Assembly (NCBI RefSeq): GCF_000282095.2
Contig: NZ_AKKC02000009.1
Location: 248,001-312,000 of the forward strand
Reading direction: 5' to 3'
DNA from: Rhizobium sp. CF080
GTDB taxonomy: Bacteria; Pseudomonadota; Alphaproteobacteria; Rhizobiales; Rhizobiaceae
DNA length: 64,000 nucleotides
Part shown: one piece after another, positions 29,839 to 38,981 of the stretch
Layout of the letters: every line of letters starts with the position of its first letter
Position numbering within the stretch: the first letter of the stretch is position 1
The notes under the pieces: model-generated
The model's database searches: none
What the model was told of the DNA's origin: nothing
What the model saw: only the letters and a program-made list of their open reading frames with translations
Program-made: the position numbers and the translations under genes

Positions 29839-30528
29839 ATGCGCATCGTGGTCGGCCGGTCGAACATGTCGGCGCTTAGGCGCTTCGAGGAAATGGCAAA
29901 GCTGCTCGCAAGTCCTCGAGCAAAATCGGAACTGATGCGCGGCGTGATCGACGCCGGCCGCAGGACGAAGACGCCAGTGCAGCGCGCGGTCTTTCGGCAG
30001 ATGGCGCTGAAGCCTGGCAACTACAACAGCTACGTCGTGGCCGGCACGAGAGGCGTGCCTCGCAAGGAGCTCCTGGCCTACGACATCTTTGGCGTGAAGG
30101 GCGGCGCCAAGATCGAGGCTTACAAGGGCCTGCGCGCGGTAAGCCGAGGCAACAAGCTGAACGTCGGCCGCAAGGGCGGCGATCGCGGCGTGGTCCGATC
30201 CGGCGTCTGGAACAACCCGCGCATCTTCAAGCGCTCGTTCGAAGGCAATGCCGGCAGCTTCTATGCGATGCGGCCGGCGAGCGCCGGGACATCGAGCCGC
30301 GCACCGAAAGCGCTGTGGACGTTCGGCCTGAAGGTCAGCCAGCCGAGAGGCGCGCGCGGACGGTTCGAAGCGACCAATGTCCAGTATGGCAAGGTCCGCA
30401 AGCTCTTCGGCCCGGCGCTGATGAAGGAAATCCCGGAGGACCAGTCGCTCATGACCTTCATGGCGCAAGGCCCGATGCACCTCGAGCAGCAGGTGATGAA
30501 GCGGGTAACGAAACTCATGAGGTACTGA
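29839..30528 (+). CDS. gpZ-like minor tail/neck protein (229 aa)
   Basis: A basic protein (MRIVVGRSNMSALRRFEEMAKLL... RAVFRQMALKPGNYNSYVV) with the layout of prophage minor tail protein Z proteins, though the location before terminase is unusual. The start at 29839 is chosen by family resemblance; an ATG at 29800 has no ribosome site either. Its stop overlaps the terminase small-subunit ATG (TGATG). Confidence 0.55.
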   Translation: MRIVVGRSNMSALRRFEEMAKLLASPRAKSELMRGVIDAGRRTKTPVQRAVFRQMALKPGNYNSYVVAGTRGVPRKELLAYDIFGVKGGAKIEAYKGLRAVSRGNKLNVGRKGGDRGVVRSGVWNNPRIFKRSFEGNAGSFYAMRPASAGTSSRAPKALWTFGLKVSQPRGARGRFEATNVQYGKVRKLFGPALMKEIPEDQSLMTFMAQGPMHLEQQVMKRVTKLMRY

Positions 30529-31112
30529 TGGCAGCCCGGACTAAAAACGCCGCAGCACCGGCGAAGTCGTCCAAGAAGGCCCTCAAGCCCTTGAAAACCA
30601 AGGCGGCGAAGGCGGACGAAAAAACGGCCGTCGACGAGATGGTCGTCAACCAGACCGAAATGGCCGCCGTTCTGGGCGTGACCACGCGGTGGCTTCGGGA
30701 GCAGACCGCGGCCGGCATCGTCCCAACGGAAGGACGAGGGCGCTTCAAGATCGGCGCCGTCGTCCAAGCATACATCGCCTACTCCAAGGAAGGGGCGGTG
30801 AAAAAGACCGGGACCGAGAGCCTGGACGATCTCCGAAAAGAAAAGGCCCTCGACATCCGCCTCGCTCGAGCGCGGAAGGATCGTGAAGTCATCGCCCTCG
30901 ACGAAGCCATCAGCACGGCAGAGGAGTTGGCAGGCTTGTTCGTCTCCTCGCTCGTCGGTCTCCCAGCACAGATAACGGGGGTGCCGAGAGAGCGGCAACG
31001 GCTGAATGACATCTTCGACGCAGAGCGCCTACGCCTCACCGATCGTTTCACCAAAAGGATCGCAACTCTTCGCACGGGCGAGGAAGATCCTGACTCCACG
31101 GCCGAGGACTAA
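30528..31112 (+). CDS. Terminase small subunit, Nu1-like (194 aa)
   Basis: A Lys/Ala-rich N-terminal arm is followed by VVNQTEMAAVLGVTTRWLREQTAAGIVPTEGRGRFKIG, a winged helix-turn-helix as in lambda Nu1, then a helical C-terminus for large-subunit contact. It recognises the packaging site. It overlaps the large subunit by about 107 nt. Confidence 0.85.
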   Translation: MAARTKNAAAPAKSSKKALKPLKTKAAKADEKTAVDEMVVNQTEMAAVLGVTTRWLREQTAAGIVPTEGRGRFKIGAVVQAYIAYSKEGAVKKTGTESLDDLRKEKALDIRLARARKDREVIALDEAISTAEELAGLFVSSLVGLPAQITGVPRERQRLNDIFDAERLRLTDRFTKRIATLRTGEEDPDSTAED

Positions 31113-33078
31113 CCCGGTCGAATGGGGCAAGACCCGCGAATACAAGGAAACGGCCGGGCATCCCGGACCGCGCAACCCCTACAAGACGCCATACATGGTG
31201 CCGTTCGCCATGCGGGTTCATGCGCGCACTCACAAGCGCGTCGTCATGGTGGTGTCGGCGCAGTCCGGGAAATCGGAAACGTTCCTGGACCTGATGGGCG
31301 AGCGCCTGGACACGGCGCCGGTGCCGATCATCTACGTCGGCCCCTCGAAGCGATTCATCACCGAGCAGTGGGAGCCCCGCATCCTCGAGCTGATGACCGA
31401 GACGTCGCTTAAGGATCGGGTCGGCGCCAAGAGCCGGCAGACCAAGAGCCGCAAATTCATCAACGGTGTCCCGCTTCGCCTGGCACACGGGGGCTCGACC
31501 GGCGCCATGAAATCCGACCCGTTTGGCATGGCGTTCACTGACGAAGCCGACGAGCTCATGAAGGAGCTCAAGGGGCAGGGTAACCCGATCGGCCTGATCG
31601 ATGCGCGCGGCGACACCTACGCAGACTTCGTGCATGCGATCACGTCAACGCCGAGCGAGGGGGTGGCTGAAGTGGAAGTCGACCCTGAAAGCGGCCTCGA
31701 GTTTTGGGGCGAGAGCGATCCGGAAGAGGTCAAGTCGACCGTCTGGCGCCTCTGGATGACCGGCACCCGGTACCATTGGGCGTGGCCTTGCCCACACTGT
31801 GGCGAGTATTTTATCCCGCGCTTCACTTGCCTCGGTTGGGAAAAGCCGAGGGACAAGGACGACAGGGAGCTGCCGTCGACGCCGATCATGGCGATGCAGA
31901 CCGCGCACCTGGTTTGTCCGCACGGCTGCGTGATCTTCGAAAACGAGACGGTCACCGTCGAGCCGGCCAACCTGCCGGCGAAGGAATGGATGAACGCCCG
32001 CGGCGTCTATGTTGCCCCAGGCCAGAAGATCCTCGCAGACGGCACAGTTGAGGGCCCCGTCCCGGAAGCGACAACGGTCAGCTATTGGGTGTCGGGCTTG
32101 TGCTCTCCGTTCGTGCCGTGGGGCGAGCGCGCTCAGCGCTACGTGGAAGCGGTACGATCGGGCAACCCGGGCGACATCGCGGCCGTCAAGAACCAGGGCT
32201 TCGGCGAGCTCTATTCGCCAGGTGGTGGCGCGGTACCGGAGTGGAAGGAAGTCGCCGCGCGGGCCAGCCCGGACTATCGCTGCGACGAGATCGCAGAAGG
32301 TGTCCGTGTCCTAACGCTCACTGCCGACGTCCAGAAGGACCGGATCTATTACACGATCCGCGGATGGGGAGCGCACGGGACGTCTTGGTTGGTCAAAGCC
32401 GGCGAATTGTACGGGTCGACCGAAGAGCTCGAGGTCTGGAACGACCTGGCAGTGGTCGTCACAGATACCTACGACGGCATCCCGATACGGCTGGCGCTGG
32501 TCGATTCCGGCTTCCGGCCCGGCAAGAAATTCGTCGTTCCAGAGCACCGTGTCTATGCGTTCGCTCGTCGCTTCCCCCAGCTTGTGAGGGCGACGAAAGG
32601 CGCATCGACAACGATGAGAAAGCCGATCAGCACCAACACGATCGACATCAACATCGACGGCAAGGACATCAAGAAGGGCCTCGAGCTGGTCCGTCTCGAC
32701 ACCGATTACTTCAAGAGCTGGGTGCAGCAGAAGATCCGGTGGCTCGATGACCAACCCGGCTCCTGGTACCTGCCCGAGGATATTTCGGAAGATTACTGCA
32801 AACAGATGGTCTCCGAAGCTCGAGTCCGCGCACCGGGCGGCAAAGTCAAATGGATCATGAAGTCGAAGGCGAACCACTACTTCGACTGTGAAGCCATGCA
32901 GGGCGCAGCGTGCATGCTGCTCAACCTGACGAAACTGAGAGATGGACCGCCGCAGCGTCGGCGCCCCGTCCAAGAGCAACCAGCACCACCACAGGAAGCG
33001 GCTCGGCCGGCGCAACCCAACAAGGGGGGCAGCCGTCCCTCCAGCTATTGGGGAGGTGCTTCAGACAGGTATTGGTGA
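31006..33078 (+). CDS. Terminase large subunit, GpA family (690 aa)
   Basis: N-terminal ATPase: VVSAQSGKSE (Walker A-like, 82-91) and FTDEADE (Walker B, 177-183). A zinc site is suggested by CPHCGEYF and CPHGC. The C-terminal nuclease begins at VLTLTADVQKDRIYY. The organisation is that of lambda GpA packaging motors. The ATG at 31006 lies inside the small-subunit gene; a shorter start is possible but the N-terminus fits the family. Confidence 0.93.
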   Translation: MTSSTQSAYASPIVSPKGSQLFARARKILTPRPRTNPVEWGKTREYKETAGHPGPRNPYKTPYMVPFAMRVHARTHKRVVMVVSAQSGKSETFLDLMGERLDTAPVPIIYVGPSKRFITEQWEPRILELMTETSLKDRVGAKSRQTKSRKFINGVPLRLAHGGSTGAMKSDPFGMAFTDEADELMKELKGQGNPIGLIDARGDTYADFVHAITSTPSEGVAEVEVDPESGLEFWGESDPEEVKSTVWRLWMTGTRYHWAWPCPHCGEYFIPRFTCLGWEKPRDKDDRELPSTPIMAMQTAHLVCPHGCVIFENETVTVEPANLPAKEWMNARGVYVAPGQKILADGTVEGPVPEATTVSYWVSGLCSPFVPWGERAQRYVEAVRSGNPGDIAAVKNQGFGELYSPGGGAVPEWKEVAARASPDYRCDEIAEGVRVLTLTADVQKDRIYYTIRGWGAHGTSWLVKAGELYGSTEELEVWNDLAVVVTDTYDGIPIRLALVDSGFRPGKKFVVPEHRVYAFARRFPQLVRATKGASTTMRKPISTNTIDINIDGKDIKKGLELVRLDTDYFKSWVQQKIRWLDDQPGSWYLPEDISEDYCKQMVSEARVRAPGGKVKWIMKSKANHYFDCEAMQGAACMLLNLTKLRDGPPQRRRPVQEQPAPPQEAARPAQPNKGGSRPSSYWGGASDRYW

Positions 33079-33311
33079 TGGCTGACGAGATCCCCATCGA
33101 CGGACTGACCACGGAGGAGAGGCAGGCTTTCCTGAAAGATTTGAAGGAAGCCTTCTACTCCGGCACCCATCGCGTCCGCTTCCGTGAGCGCGATGTCACC
33201 TACCGCAAGCTCACGGAGATGAAGCAGATCATCGACGAGCTCGAGGCATCCCTGAAACCGAACCGCCGGCCACGCGCCGCCGTCTTCACAACGTTCGGTC
33301 GGGGGTACTGA
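33078..33311 (+). CDS. gpW-like head-tail joining protein (77 aa)
   Basis: MADEIPIDGLTTEERQAFLKDLKEAFYSGTHRVRFRERDVTYRK... matches the gpW pattern (l...alh.l.tG..v..v...gr.v.Y). It stops the DNA from leaking and joins the tail. Start overlaps the terminase stop (TGATG). Confidence 0.8.
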   Translation: MADEIPIDGLTTEERQAFLKDLKEAFYSGTHRVRFRERDVTYRKLTEMKQIIDELEASLKPNRRPRAAVFTTFGRGY

Positions 33312-34879
33312 TGGTTTCCAACTTCCTCGACAGAACGATCGGCTTCTTCAGCCCTGAGAAGGGAGCGAAGCGGGTCGCGGCACGGAAGCGGATGGAGCTG
33401 CTGGATGGGATACGGGCTTACGAGGGCGCGTCGAATGGGCGGCTGGCTCAAAACTGGCTTGCGCCTCGCGGGGATGCAAACGGCGAAATTTCGCGGGCGG
33501 GTGCAACGCTCCGGGATCGATCGCGCGATGCTGTCCGCAATCATCCGCTCGCGGCAAAGATCGTAACCATCCACGCCAACAACTTCGTCGGCTTCGGCAT
33601 CACGCCGCAGTTCAAGACCGGCGATCCGGATCGTGACAAGAAGCTCACCGAGCTCTTCGACGAATGGTCGAAGGTTTGCCATGTGGATGGATCGACTGAC
33701 TTCTACGGCCTGACCTATCTCCTCGCACGCATGATGGTGCAGGACGGCGAACTCTACATCCGTAAGCGGACCCGGCTCATGTCGGATGGGCTGCCGGTAC
33801 CGCTCCAGCTGCAGGTGCTCGATAGCGAGTTCTGCGACTGGTCCAAGAGCATCACGCTCGAGGGTAACCGGATCATCAACGGCATCGAGTACGACGCGAT
33901 CGGCCGGCGCCGCGGATACTGGCTCTACCCGCAGAATCCCCTGGGCAGTTACTCGTTTGGCGGCACGGTGGCCGTCAGCGGCTTCGTGCCGGCGACGGAT
34001 GTGGCTCACATTTTCGAGCCGCAGACGAACCAGATCCACGGTGTGCCTTGGCTGGCGCCGATCCTGACCGAGCTAAAGGATCTCAGGGACTACGAGCTTG
34101 CGGAGAACATCCGCAAGAAAGTGGAAGCCTGCTCCGTCGGCACAGTCGTTCTAGGCGACACCGAGAACGATGACGACCCGAACGTCGGCATCACCGTCCC
34201 CGACCCGCCTGGCGAGGGCAAGGTCGAGCCGGCGGTTACGGACGTCTACGGCAATCCGATGGAACGGATGGAGCCGGGGATGTTCCACATTCTGACGGGC
34301 GGCAAGGACATCAAGTTCAACACCCCGGCGATCTCGGCGGGCATGGAAGCGTATCTCCGCACTCGCCACCGCAGCATCGCGGCCGGCGCGCGGGTGACCT
34401 ACGAGCTCATGACCGGCGATTTTAGCCAGGCCAATTTCGCATCGGGCAAGCTCGGCTTGCTCGAGTATCAGCGGTTCGTCGGGCATGTGCAGTGGCACAT
34501 TCTGATTCCGCAGGCACTCGACAAGATCGGCGCTTGGTTCATCGAAGCCGCAAAGCTGGCCGGAAAGCTTCCTGCGAACGTGGCGGTGAAGATCGAATGG
34601 ACGCCGCCCGAAGTCGAAAGCATCACCCGTCTCGACGACGCGCGCGCAGATCTCCTCGAGGTCCGCATGGGCAAGCGCTCCATGCCCGAGATCATCGCCA
34701 AGACCGGACGCGATCCAGCGACCGTGCTCAAGGAGACAGACGAGTGGAGCGCCAAGGTCGATGCGACCGCCACCAAGCTCATCCTCGATTCCGATCCGCG
34801 CAAGGTCACCATCCAGGGCCAATTGCAGATGACGAAACAGGATGGCGACAACGGAGAAACCGATGCCCCAAGCTCTTAG
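33311..34879 (+). CDS. Portal protein, lambda GpB family (522 aa)
   Basis: RDRSRDAVRNHPLAAKIVTIHANNFVGFGI and YIRKRTRLMSDGLPVPLQLQVLDSEFCDW are typical of GpB-type portals. It forms the dodecameric ring for DNA entry. It is TGATG-coupled to gpW; the 3' end overlaps the protease-capsid gene by 17 nt. Confidence 0.93.
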   Translation: MVSNFLDRTIGFFSPEKGAKRVAARKRMELLDGIRAYEGASNGRLAQNWLAPRGDANGEISRAGATLRDRSRDAVRNHPLAAKIVTIHANNFVGFGITPQFKTGDPDRDKKLTELFDEWSKVCHVDGSTDFYGLTYLLARMMVQDGELYIRKRTRLMSDGLPVPLQLQVLDSEFCDWSKSITLEGNRIINGIEYDAIGRRRGYWLYPQNPLGSYSFGGTVAVSGFVPATDVAHIFEPQTNQIHGVPWLAPILTELKDLRDYELAENIRKKVEACSVGTVVLGDTENDDDPNVGITVPDPPGEGKVEPAVTDVYGNPMERMEPGMFHILTGGKDIKFNTPAISAGMEAYLRTRHRSIAAGARVTYELMTGDFSQANFASGKLGLLEYQRFVGHVQWHILIPQALDKIGAWFIEAAKLAGKLPANVAVKIEWTPPEVESITRLDDARADLLEVRMGKRSMPEIIAKTGRDPATVLKETDEWSAKVDATATKLILDSDPRKVTIQGQLQMTKQDGDNGETDAPSS

Positions 34880-37055
34880 AGAGGCAATCGAGAAAGAAAT
34901 CCGCATCCCGAAGAGCTTCGGCGAGGTCGAGGTGCGGGCCGACACCTTCAACGAGAACGATCGCACAGTCGAGGTTTGCTGGTCTACCGGCGCCAAGGTG
35001 AAGCGATATTCCTGGGATGAAGGCTACTACATGGAAGAGCTGCAGGTGGACAAGAAAGCTGTCCGCCTCGATCGGTTCAGCGCGATGTCGTTGCTCGACA
35101 CGCACGACAACTACTCCATGGATTCGAGGCTGGGCACTGTCGTCCCAGGCTCGGTTCGCTTCGAGAACGGCAAGGCTTACGCGCGCATCAAGTTCTCGAG
35201 GAAGCAGCGCGCCGAAGAGATCATGCAGGACATCCGCGACGGACATCCCCTGCCGATCTCGGTTGGCTACAAAATCCACCGGTATGAGAAGACCGAAGGC
35301 GCAGACGGGCAGCTGCCTGTGCTGAGGGCGATCGATTGGGAGCCGCTCGAATTGTCGGCGGTACCGATCCCGGCGGACGCCGGAGCAATCTCCAGATCCG
35401 AGCCGGACGGCAAGGACTTCGAAACCGTCCTGGTCCGGCAGGACTCACCCCACGCGGCCGTGCCCGCAACTACGAAGGAAAGACCCATGAATAAGCGCGA
35501 AGCCGCGAAGCAGTACAAGGGTGATCAGCTGGACGCCCTTGCCATTGGTGCAGGTATCTCCCGCAAGGAAAACGAGACTGACGAAGCCCTGCGCGCTCGC
35601 CTGCTCGATGCCTTCGACAAGGAAGACCGCGCCGCCGACGAGGCCGAAAAGGCTCGCAAGGCTGCTGAAGAAACCGCTCGCCGTGCCGCTGAAGAAGAAA
35701 TCCAGCGCCGCGCAACCGGTCAGCAGCACCAGCAGCAGCCCACCGGTCTGACCGAGCAGCAGGCGCAGCAGCGTGCGGACGAGGCTGTCGCCGCCGAAGT
35801 CAAGCGCCGCTCCGACATTGAGGGCTTCGCTAAGATCTCCGGCCTGAAGTCCGACGACGAGCTCGTCCGCAAGGCGATCGACGACCGCCACACGATGGAG
35901 CAGTTCCGGAACGCGGTCCTCGACAAGATGATCGCCGACCAGGCGCGCTCCCCGACCTTCCCGCACAGCGAGAGCCGTGGGATGGATGCGCAGGACACAA
36001 TGCGCCGCATGGTCACCAACGCCATCCTCCATCAGCTCGGCGTCGAGTCGAAGCTCGAGGACGGCGCCCGCGAATGGCGCTCGATGGGCGCGATGGAGAT
36101 GGCCCGGGAACTGCTGGCTGCACGCGGCCAGAGCACCCGTGGCGGCGTCCACCAGATCGCCGAGCGCTCGCTGCACACAACGAGCGACTTCCCGATCATC
36201 CTGCAGTCGGTCGTCCGTGCGGTTCTCCTGTCCCGCTACACCGGCTACGAGAACACGTTCCAGCTCTTTGCCTCGCGCGAAGTGCTGCCGGACTATCGTG
36301 AAGCCAAGGTGCTCGATATCGGCGCGGCGCCCGACCTGAAGCTGAAGAACGAGCACGGTGAGTTCGTGTCCGGCACGCTCCGCGAAAGCGAAGAAGCCAT
36401 GAAGCTGCAGCGCTACGGTCGCGCGATCGGCTTCACCCACGAAATGCTCGTGAACGACCAGCTCGGTCAGTTCATGAAGGTGGTCGGCCAGTGGGGCGAG
36501 AAGGTCGCCAAGCTGGAAGGCGACGTCATGTGGGGCGCCATCATCAACAACCTGGTAATGAAGGATGGCTTTGGCCTCTTCCATGCCAACCATAAGAACC
36601 TTGCCGCCAGCGGTACGGCTCTCGACATCGCCAACCTGAAGAAGGCCCGCACGGCGATGCGCGGTCAGAAGGACATCGACGGCGGTATCATCAACCTCAA
36701 CCCGAAGTATCTGTTCACCGGCTCGAACCTCGAGCTCGATGCGCAGACGCTGGTTGCGGCTCCGTACAACCCGGTCGTCGCCGGCGAAGTCACCCCGCAG
36801 GCGATCAAGTCGCTGGTTCCGGTCTACGAGCCGCGCCTCGACCTGATCACCAAGAACGCATGGTTCCTGTTCTCCGACTCCGCTTCGGATCGCGGCCTGC
36901 ACTACCTGCACCTGCTGGGTTACGAGCAGCCGACCACGAACGAGCAGATCGGTTTCCGCATCGAAGGCGTGGAGTTCACCATCGCGCATTCGTTCGGCGT
37001 CGGCCTGACAGACTACCGGTTCGCCTACAAGAACCCTGGCGTCGATCCAACCTGA
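34863..37055 (+). CDS. Prohead protease-major capsid protein fusion (730 aa)
   Basis: Residues 1-190 are an HK97-type prohead protease: LLDTHDNYSMDSRLGTV with a catalytic His and PISVGYKI with the catalytic Ser. Residues 210-310 are a charged, glutamine-rich coiled scaffold region, and the rest is an HK97-fold capsid (Mu gpT-like: FPIILQSVVRAVLLSRYTGYENTF). Protease, scaffold and shell are thus one polypeptide. I chose the ATG at 34863 with GGAG 6 nt upstream, over 34842. Confidence 0.88.
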   Translation: MPQALREAIEKEIRIPKSFGEVEVRADTFNENDRTVEVCWSTGAKVKRYSWDEGYYMEELQVDKKAVRLDRFSAMSLLDTHDNYSMDSRLGTVVPGSVRFENGKAYARIKFSRKQRAEEIMQDIRDGHPLPISVGYKIHRYEKTEGADGQLPVLRAIDWEPLELSAVPIPADAGAISRSEPDGKDFETVLVRQDSPHAAVPATTKERPMNKREAAKQYKGDQLDALAIGAGISRKENETDEALRARLLDAFDKEDRAADEAEKARKAAEETARRAAEEEIQRRATGQQHQQQPTGLTEQQAQQRADEAVAAEVKRRSDIEGFAKISGLKSDDELVRKAIDDRHTMEQFRNAVLDKMIADQARSPTFPHSESRGMDAQDTMRRMVTNAILHQLGVESKLEDGAREWRSMGAMEMARELLAARGQSTRGGVHQIAERSLHTTSDFPIILQSVVRAVLLSRYTGYENTFQLFASREVLPDYREAKVLDIGAAPDLKLKNEHGEFVSGTLRESEEAMKLQRYGRAIGFTHEMLVNDQLGQFMKVVGQWGEKVAKLEGDVMWGAIINNLVMKDGFGLFHANHKNLAASGTALDIANLKKARTAMRGQKDIDGGIINLNPKYLFTGSNLELDAQTLVAAPYNPVVAGEVTPQAIKSLVPVYEPRLDLITKNAWFLFSDSASDRGLHYLHLLGYEQPTTNEQIGFRIEGVEFTIAHSFGVGLTDYRFAYKNPGVDPT
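35487..37055 (+). CDS. Nested start: scaffold-capsid product without protease
   Basis: Inside the fusion an in-frame ATG (MNKREAAKQYKGDQL) is preceded by AAGGAAAGACCC, a good ribosome site. Initiation would give a 522-aa scaffold plus capsid protein, so the virion could receive many shell subunits and few protease copies, as with nested capsid genes of other phages. Inferred from sequence only. Confidence 0.45.
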   Translation: MNKREAAKQYKGDQLDALAIGAGISRKENETDEALRARLLDAFDKEDRAADEAEKARKAAEETARRAAEEEIQRRATGQQHQQQPTGLTEQQAQQRADEAVAAEVKRRSDIEGFAKISGLKSDDELVRKAIDDRHTMEQFRNAVLDKMIADQARSPTFPHSESRGMDAQDTMRRMVTNAILHQLGVESKLEDGAREWRSMGAMEMARELLAARGQSTRGGVHQIAERSLHTTSDFPIILQSVVRAVLLSRYTGYENTFQLFASREVLPDYREAKVLDIGAAPDLKLKNEHGEFVSGTLRESEEAMKLQRYGRAIGFTHEMLVNDQLGQFMKVVGQWGEKVAKLEGDVMWGAIINNLVMKDGFGLFHANHKNLAASGTALDIANLKKARTAMRGQKDIDGGIINLNPKYLFTGSNLELDAQTLVAAPYNPVVAGEVTPQAIKSLVPVYEPRLDLITKNAWFLFSDSASDRGLHYLHLLGYEQPTTNEQIGFRIEGVEFTIAHSFGVGLTDYRFAYKNPGVDPT

Positions 37056-37076
37056 TCGGGATCACCTGACCCACTA

Positions 37077-37110
37077 GGCGCCGATTAAACCCGGCGCCTT
37101 TTCCTTTTTG
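37077..37110 (+). terminator. Terminator after capsid gene
   Basis: GGCGCC-N10-GGCGCC followed by TTTTCCTTTTT. Probably a partial terminator that adjusts expression between capsid and downstream genes. Confidence 0.7.
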
Positions 37111-37130
37111 CAAACACGGGAGAACCCCAC

Positions 37131-37463
37131 ATGCGCAATTTCATTCAGCCGGGCAAGGTGATCACCGCAGTGGCGCCGTCTGGCGGCGTCGTCAGCGGCG
37201 GCTTCTACAAGATCGGTGCCTTTTTCGGTATCGCCACCACGACCAAGGCGGTTGGCGAGAACTTCGAGCTCGACATCAGCGGCGGCGTCTACGAGCTGCC
37301 GAAGACCTCGGCCGAAGGCTGGGCGTTCGGCGACACGATCTACGCCACCTCCGGCGGTCTCATGACCACGGTCAGCTCCGGCAACACCAAGGTGGGTACG
37401 GCCGCTGCTATCGCCGCCAACCCCTCCGGCTCCGGCCTGGTGAAGCTCAACAACAACTTCTAA
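37131..37463 (+). CDS. DUF2190 capsid decoration protein (110 aa)
   Basis: MRNFIQPGKVITAVAPSGGVVSGGFYKIGAFFGIAT... has the beta-rich DUF2190 pattern (cement proteins that stabilise the shell). It lies directly after the capsid gene, GGGAG before the ATG. Confidence 0.85.
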   Translation: MRNFIQPGKVITAVAPSGGVVSGGFYKIGAFFGIATTTKAVGENFELDISGGVYELPKTSAEGWAFGDTIYATSGGLMTTVSSGNTKVGTAAAIAANPSGSGLVKLNNNF

Positions 37464-37517
37464 TCGCCTGACGGCGGCCTTCGCCGGCTGCCGCAACTCC
37501 CACAAGGAAACGCGATC

Positions 37518-37784
37518 ATGACGACCAAGAAGACCACCGCCAAGGCCGACCTCTCGAAGAGCTACGTGGCCGCACTCGACACCATCTTCGAAGGCAGCCC
37601 GGTTCGTGAGGGTGTCCCCGTCAGCGTGAGGGGTATGGCCGAAGAGCGCGTCCAGGAATACCTCGACGCCGGCCTGATCGAGCTCCCGGACGAGCCGTCG
37701 AAGGAGGCCGTGGAAACGAGCAAGCAGCTCTCGGAAGAAGCCGCAAAGATCGACACCTCCGGTGACAAGCGCACCGAAAAGTAG
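37518..37784 (+). CDS. Small late protein of unknown function (88 aa)
   Basis: MTTKKTTAKADLSKSYVAALDTIFEGSPVR... with an acidic, helical C-terminus (EPSKEAVETSKQLSEEAAK). It sits where head-completion accessory proteins are usually encoded. AAGGAAACGCGATC precedes the ATG. Confidence 0.65.
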   Translation: MTTKKTTAKADLSKSYVAALDTIFEGSPVREGVPVSVRGMAEERVQEYLDAGLIELPDEPSKEAVETSKQLSEEAAKIDTSGDKRTEK

Positions 37785-37793
37785 GGGCAGGCA

Positions 37794-38216
37794 ATGGCAC
37801 TCTTCAACCGCCTGGACAAATTGACGAGCCGGGCGGTTGATACCGTCAACGCCACCCGCTTCGTGCTCACGCCGATGACGAGCACGCCGAACGGTCGCAC
37901 CCAACGCGACGCCAATCGGCAGATTATCGATGGCCGCGGCATCTTCGACTATGCCGAGATGGAATATGGCGTGCAGCTCGGCGTGCGCAAATCTTACCGA
38001 GAGGGCAATGACCTTCGGTCCGTCCAGTCTGGACGAGATCCGCAGCTGTCGGTTGACCGCAAATATTTCGGAAGCTTGTCCGAGGAGGCGCTGCAGGGCG
38101 ACATCGTCAAGTTCCCGGATGACCCCCACCTTCCAGATTTTCAGGTGACGAAGGCGCAGCGTGACGGGTTGACCCGCATAAAGCTCGACCTCGTCCAAAT
38201 AGGAGGACAGGCATGA
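37794..38216 (+). CDS. Probable head-tail connector protein (140 aa)
   Basis: It begins MALFNRLDKLTSRAVDTVNATRFVLTPM and has a beta-rich middle (DAEMEYGVQLGV-like region, FDYAEMEYG). Size and place match gpFII-like or phage-tail-attachment proteins of lambda-like head modules. Its stop overlaps the next ATG. Confidence 0.55.
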   Translation: MALFNRLDKLTSRAVDTVNATRFVLTPMTSTPNGRTQRDANRQIIDGRGIFDYAEMEYGVQLGVRKSYREGNDLRSVQSGRDPQLSVDRKYFGSLSEEALQGDIVKFPDDPHLPDFQVTKAQRDGLTRIKLDLVQIGGQA

Positions 38217-38977
38217 GCCTGAACCGCTTGGTAGCGCGGCTCTCCGTCGTGTCCGCCCTGAACAATTACCTCACGGCGCCCTGGCCGACGCTGGCCGGCC
38301 CGAACATCTTCGACTCCAAGATCGAGCCGGTCGAGGATATGAAGCTGGACCGCGCGTTCCCGTGTGCCGTTGTCTACACCGACTACGACAAAGACCATTG
38401 GGCGAAAGCTGACAGCGATCGCAAGCACCGCCTCATGACGGTCACCATCGAACTGCTGATCGTTCAAGTGGCGGAGCAGATCGAGACAGAAGGTCAGCCG
38501 ACTCGCTATCAGCTCGAGACGCCGACCACGGACAGCGAGATCGAAACCTCGCTCGACATATTCGAGGTGCAGATCTTCCGCGCGCTCAACGCCGGCAACG
38601 TGGCGAGCGACTGCTTCAACTATCTGTGCACGTCCTACGACAACGTGATCAGCCGCCGCGGTGCATCGATCGAGGGCGGCCAGCGCCTAGCAGCGCGCCA
38701 GCTCACGCTCGAAATGAAGACGCCGCGGGACAATATCAAAGGGGTCATCCCGGAGCAGATCGAGGCATTCCTCAACAAGCTGGAGGAGCACGCGGACTAC
38801 GGCGACCGCGTCGACAACATCCGCGCCATGTTCACCGCTACCGCTACCGAGACGGCGGGGGAGAAGGCACGGAAGGCTTACGGCTATTCGACGGATGTCG
38901 GCAGGATGCTCGGCTACGAGCCCGGGCCGGAGGTGCTCCTGCCGGCGAACCTGACCTTCCAGCTCAAGGGAGGATGA
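38213..38977 (+). CDS. Head-tail/tail-completion region protein (254 aa)
   Basis: MSLNRLVARLSVVSALNNYLTAPWPTLAGPNIFDSKIEPVEDM... A soluble alpha/beta protein with PCAVVYTDYDKDHW. The N-terminus resembles tail-terminator proteins, but length is greater. No family recognised with confidence. Confidence 0.55.
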   Translation: MSLNRLVARLSVVSALNNYLTAPWPTLAGPNIFDSKIEPVEDMKLDRAFPCAVVYTDYDKDHWAKADSDRKHRLMTVTIELLIVQVAEQIETEGQPTRYQLETPTTDSEIETSLDIFEVQIFRALNAGNVASDCFNYLCTSYDNVISRRGASIEGGQRLAARQLTLEMKTPRDNIKGVIPEQIEAFLNKLEEHADYGDRVDNIRAMFTATATETAGEKARKAYGYSTDVGRMLGYEPGPEVLLPANLTFQLKGG

Positions 38978-38981
38978 AGGC

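Noticed and set aside
35445..36989. Minus-strand 514-codon open frame opposite the capsid gene
   Set aside because: It mirrors the codon periodicity of the strongly coding plus strand, has no ribosome site and gives no recognisable protein.
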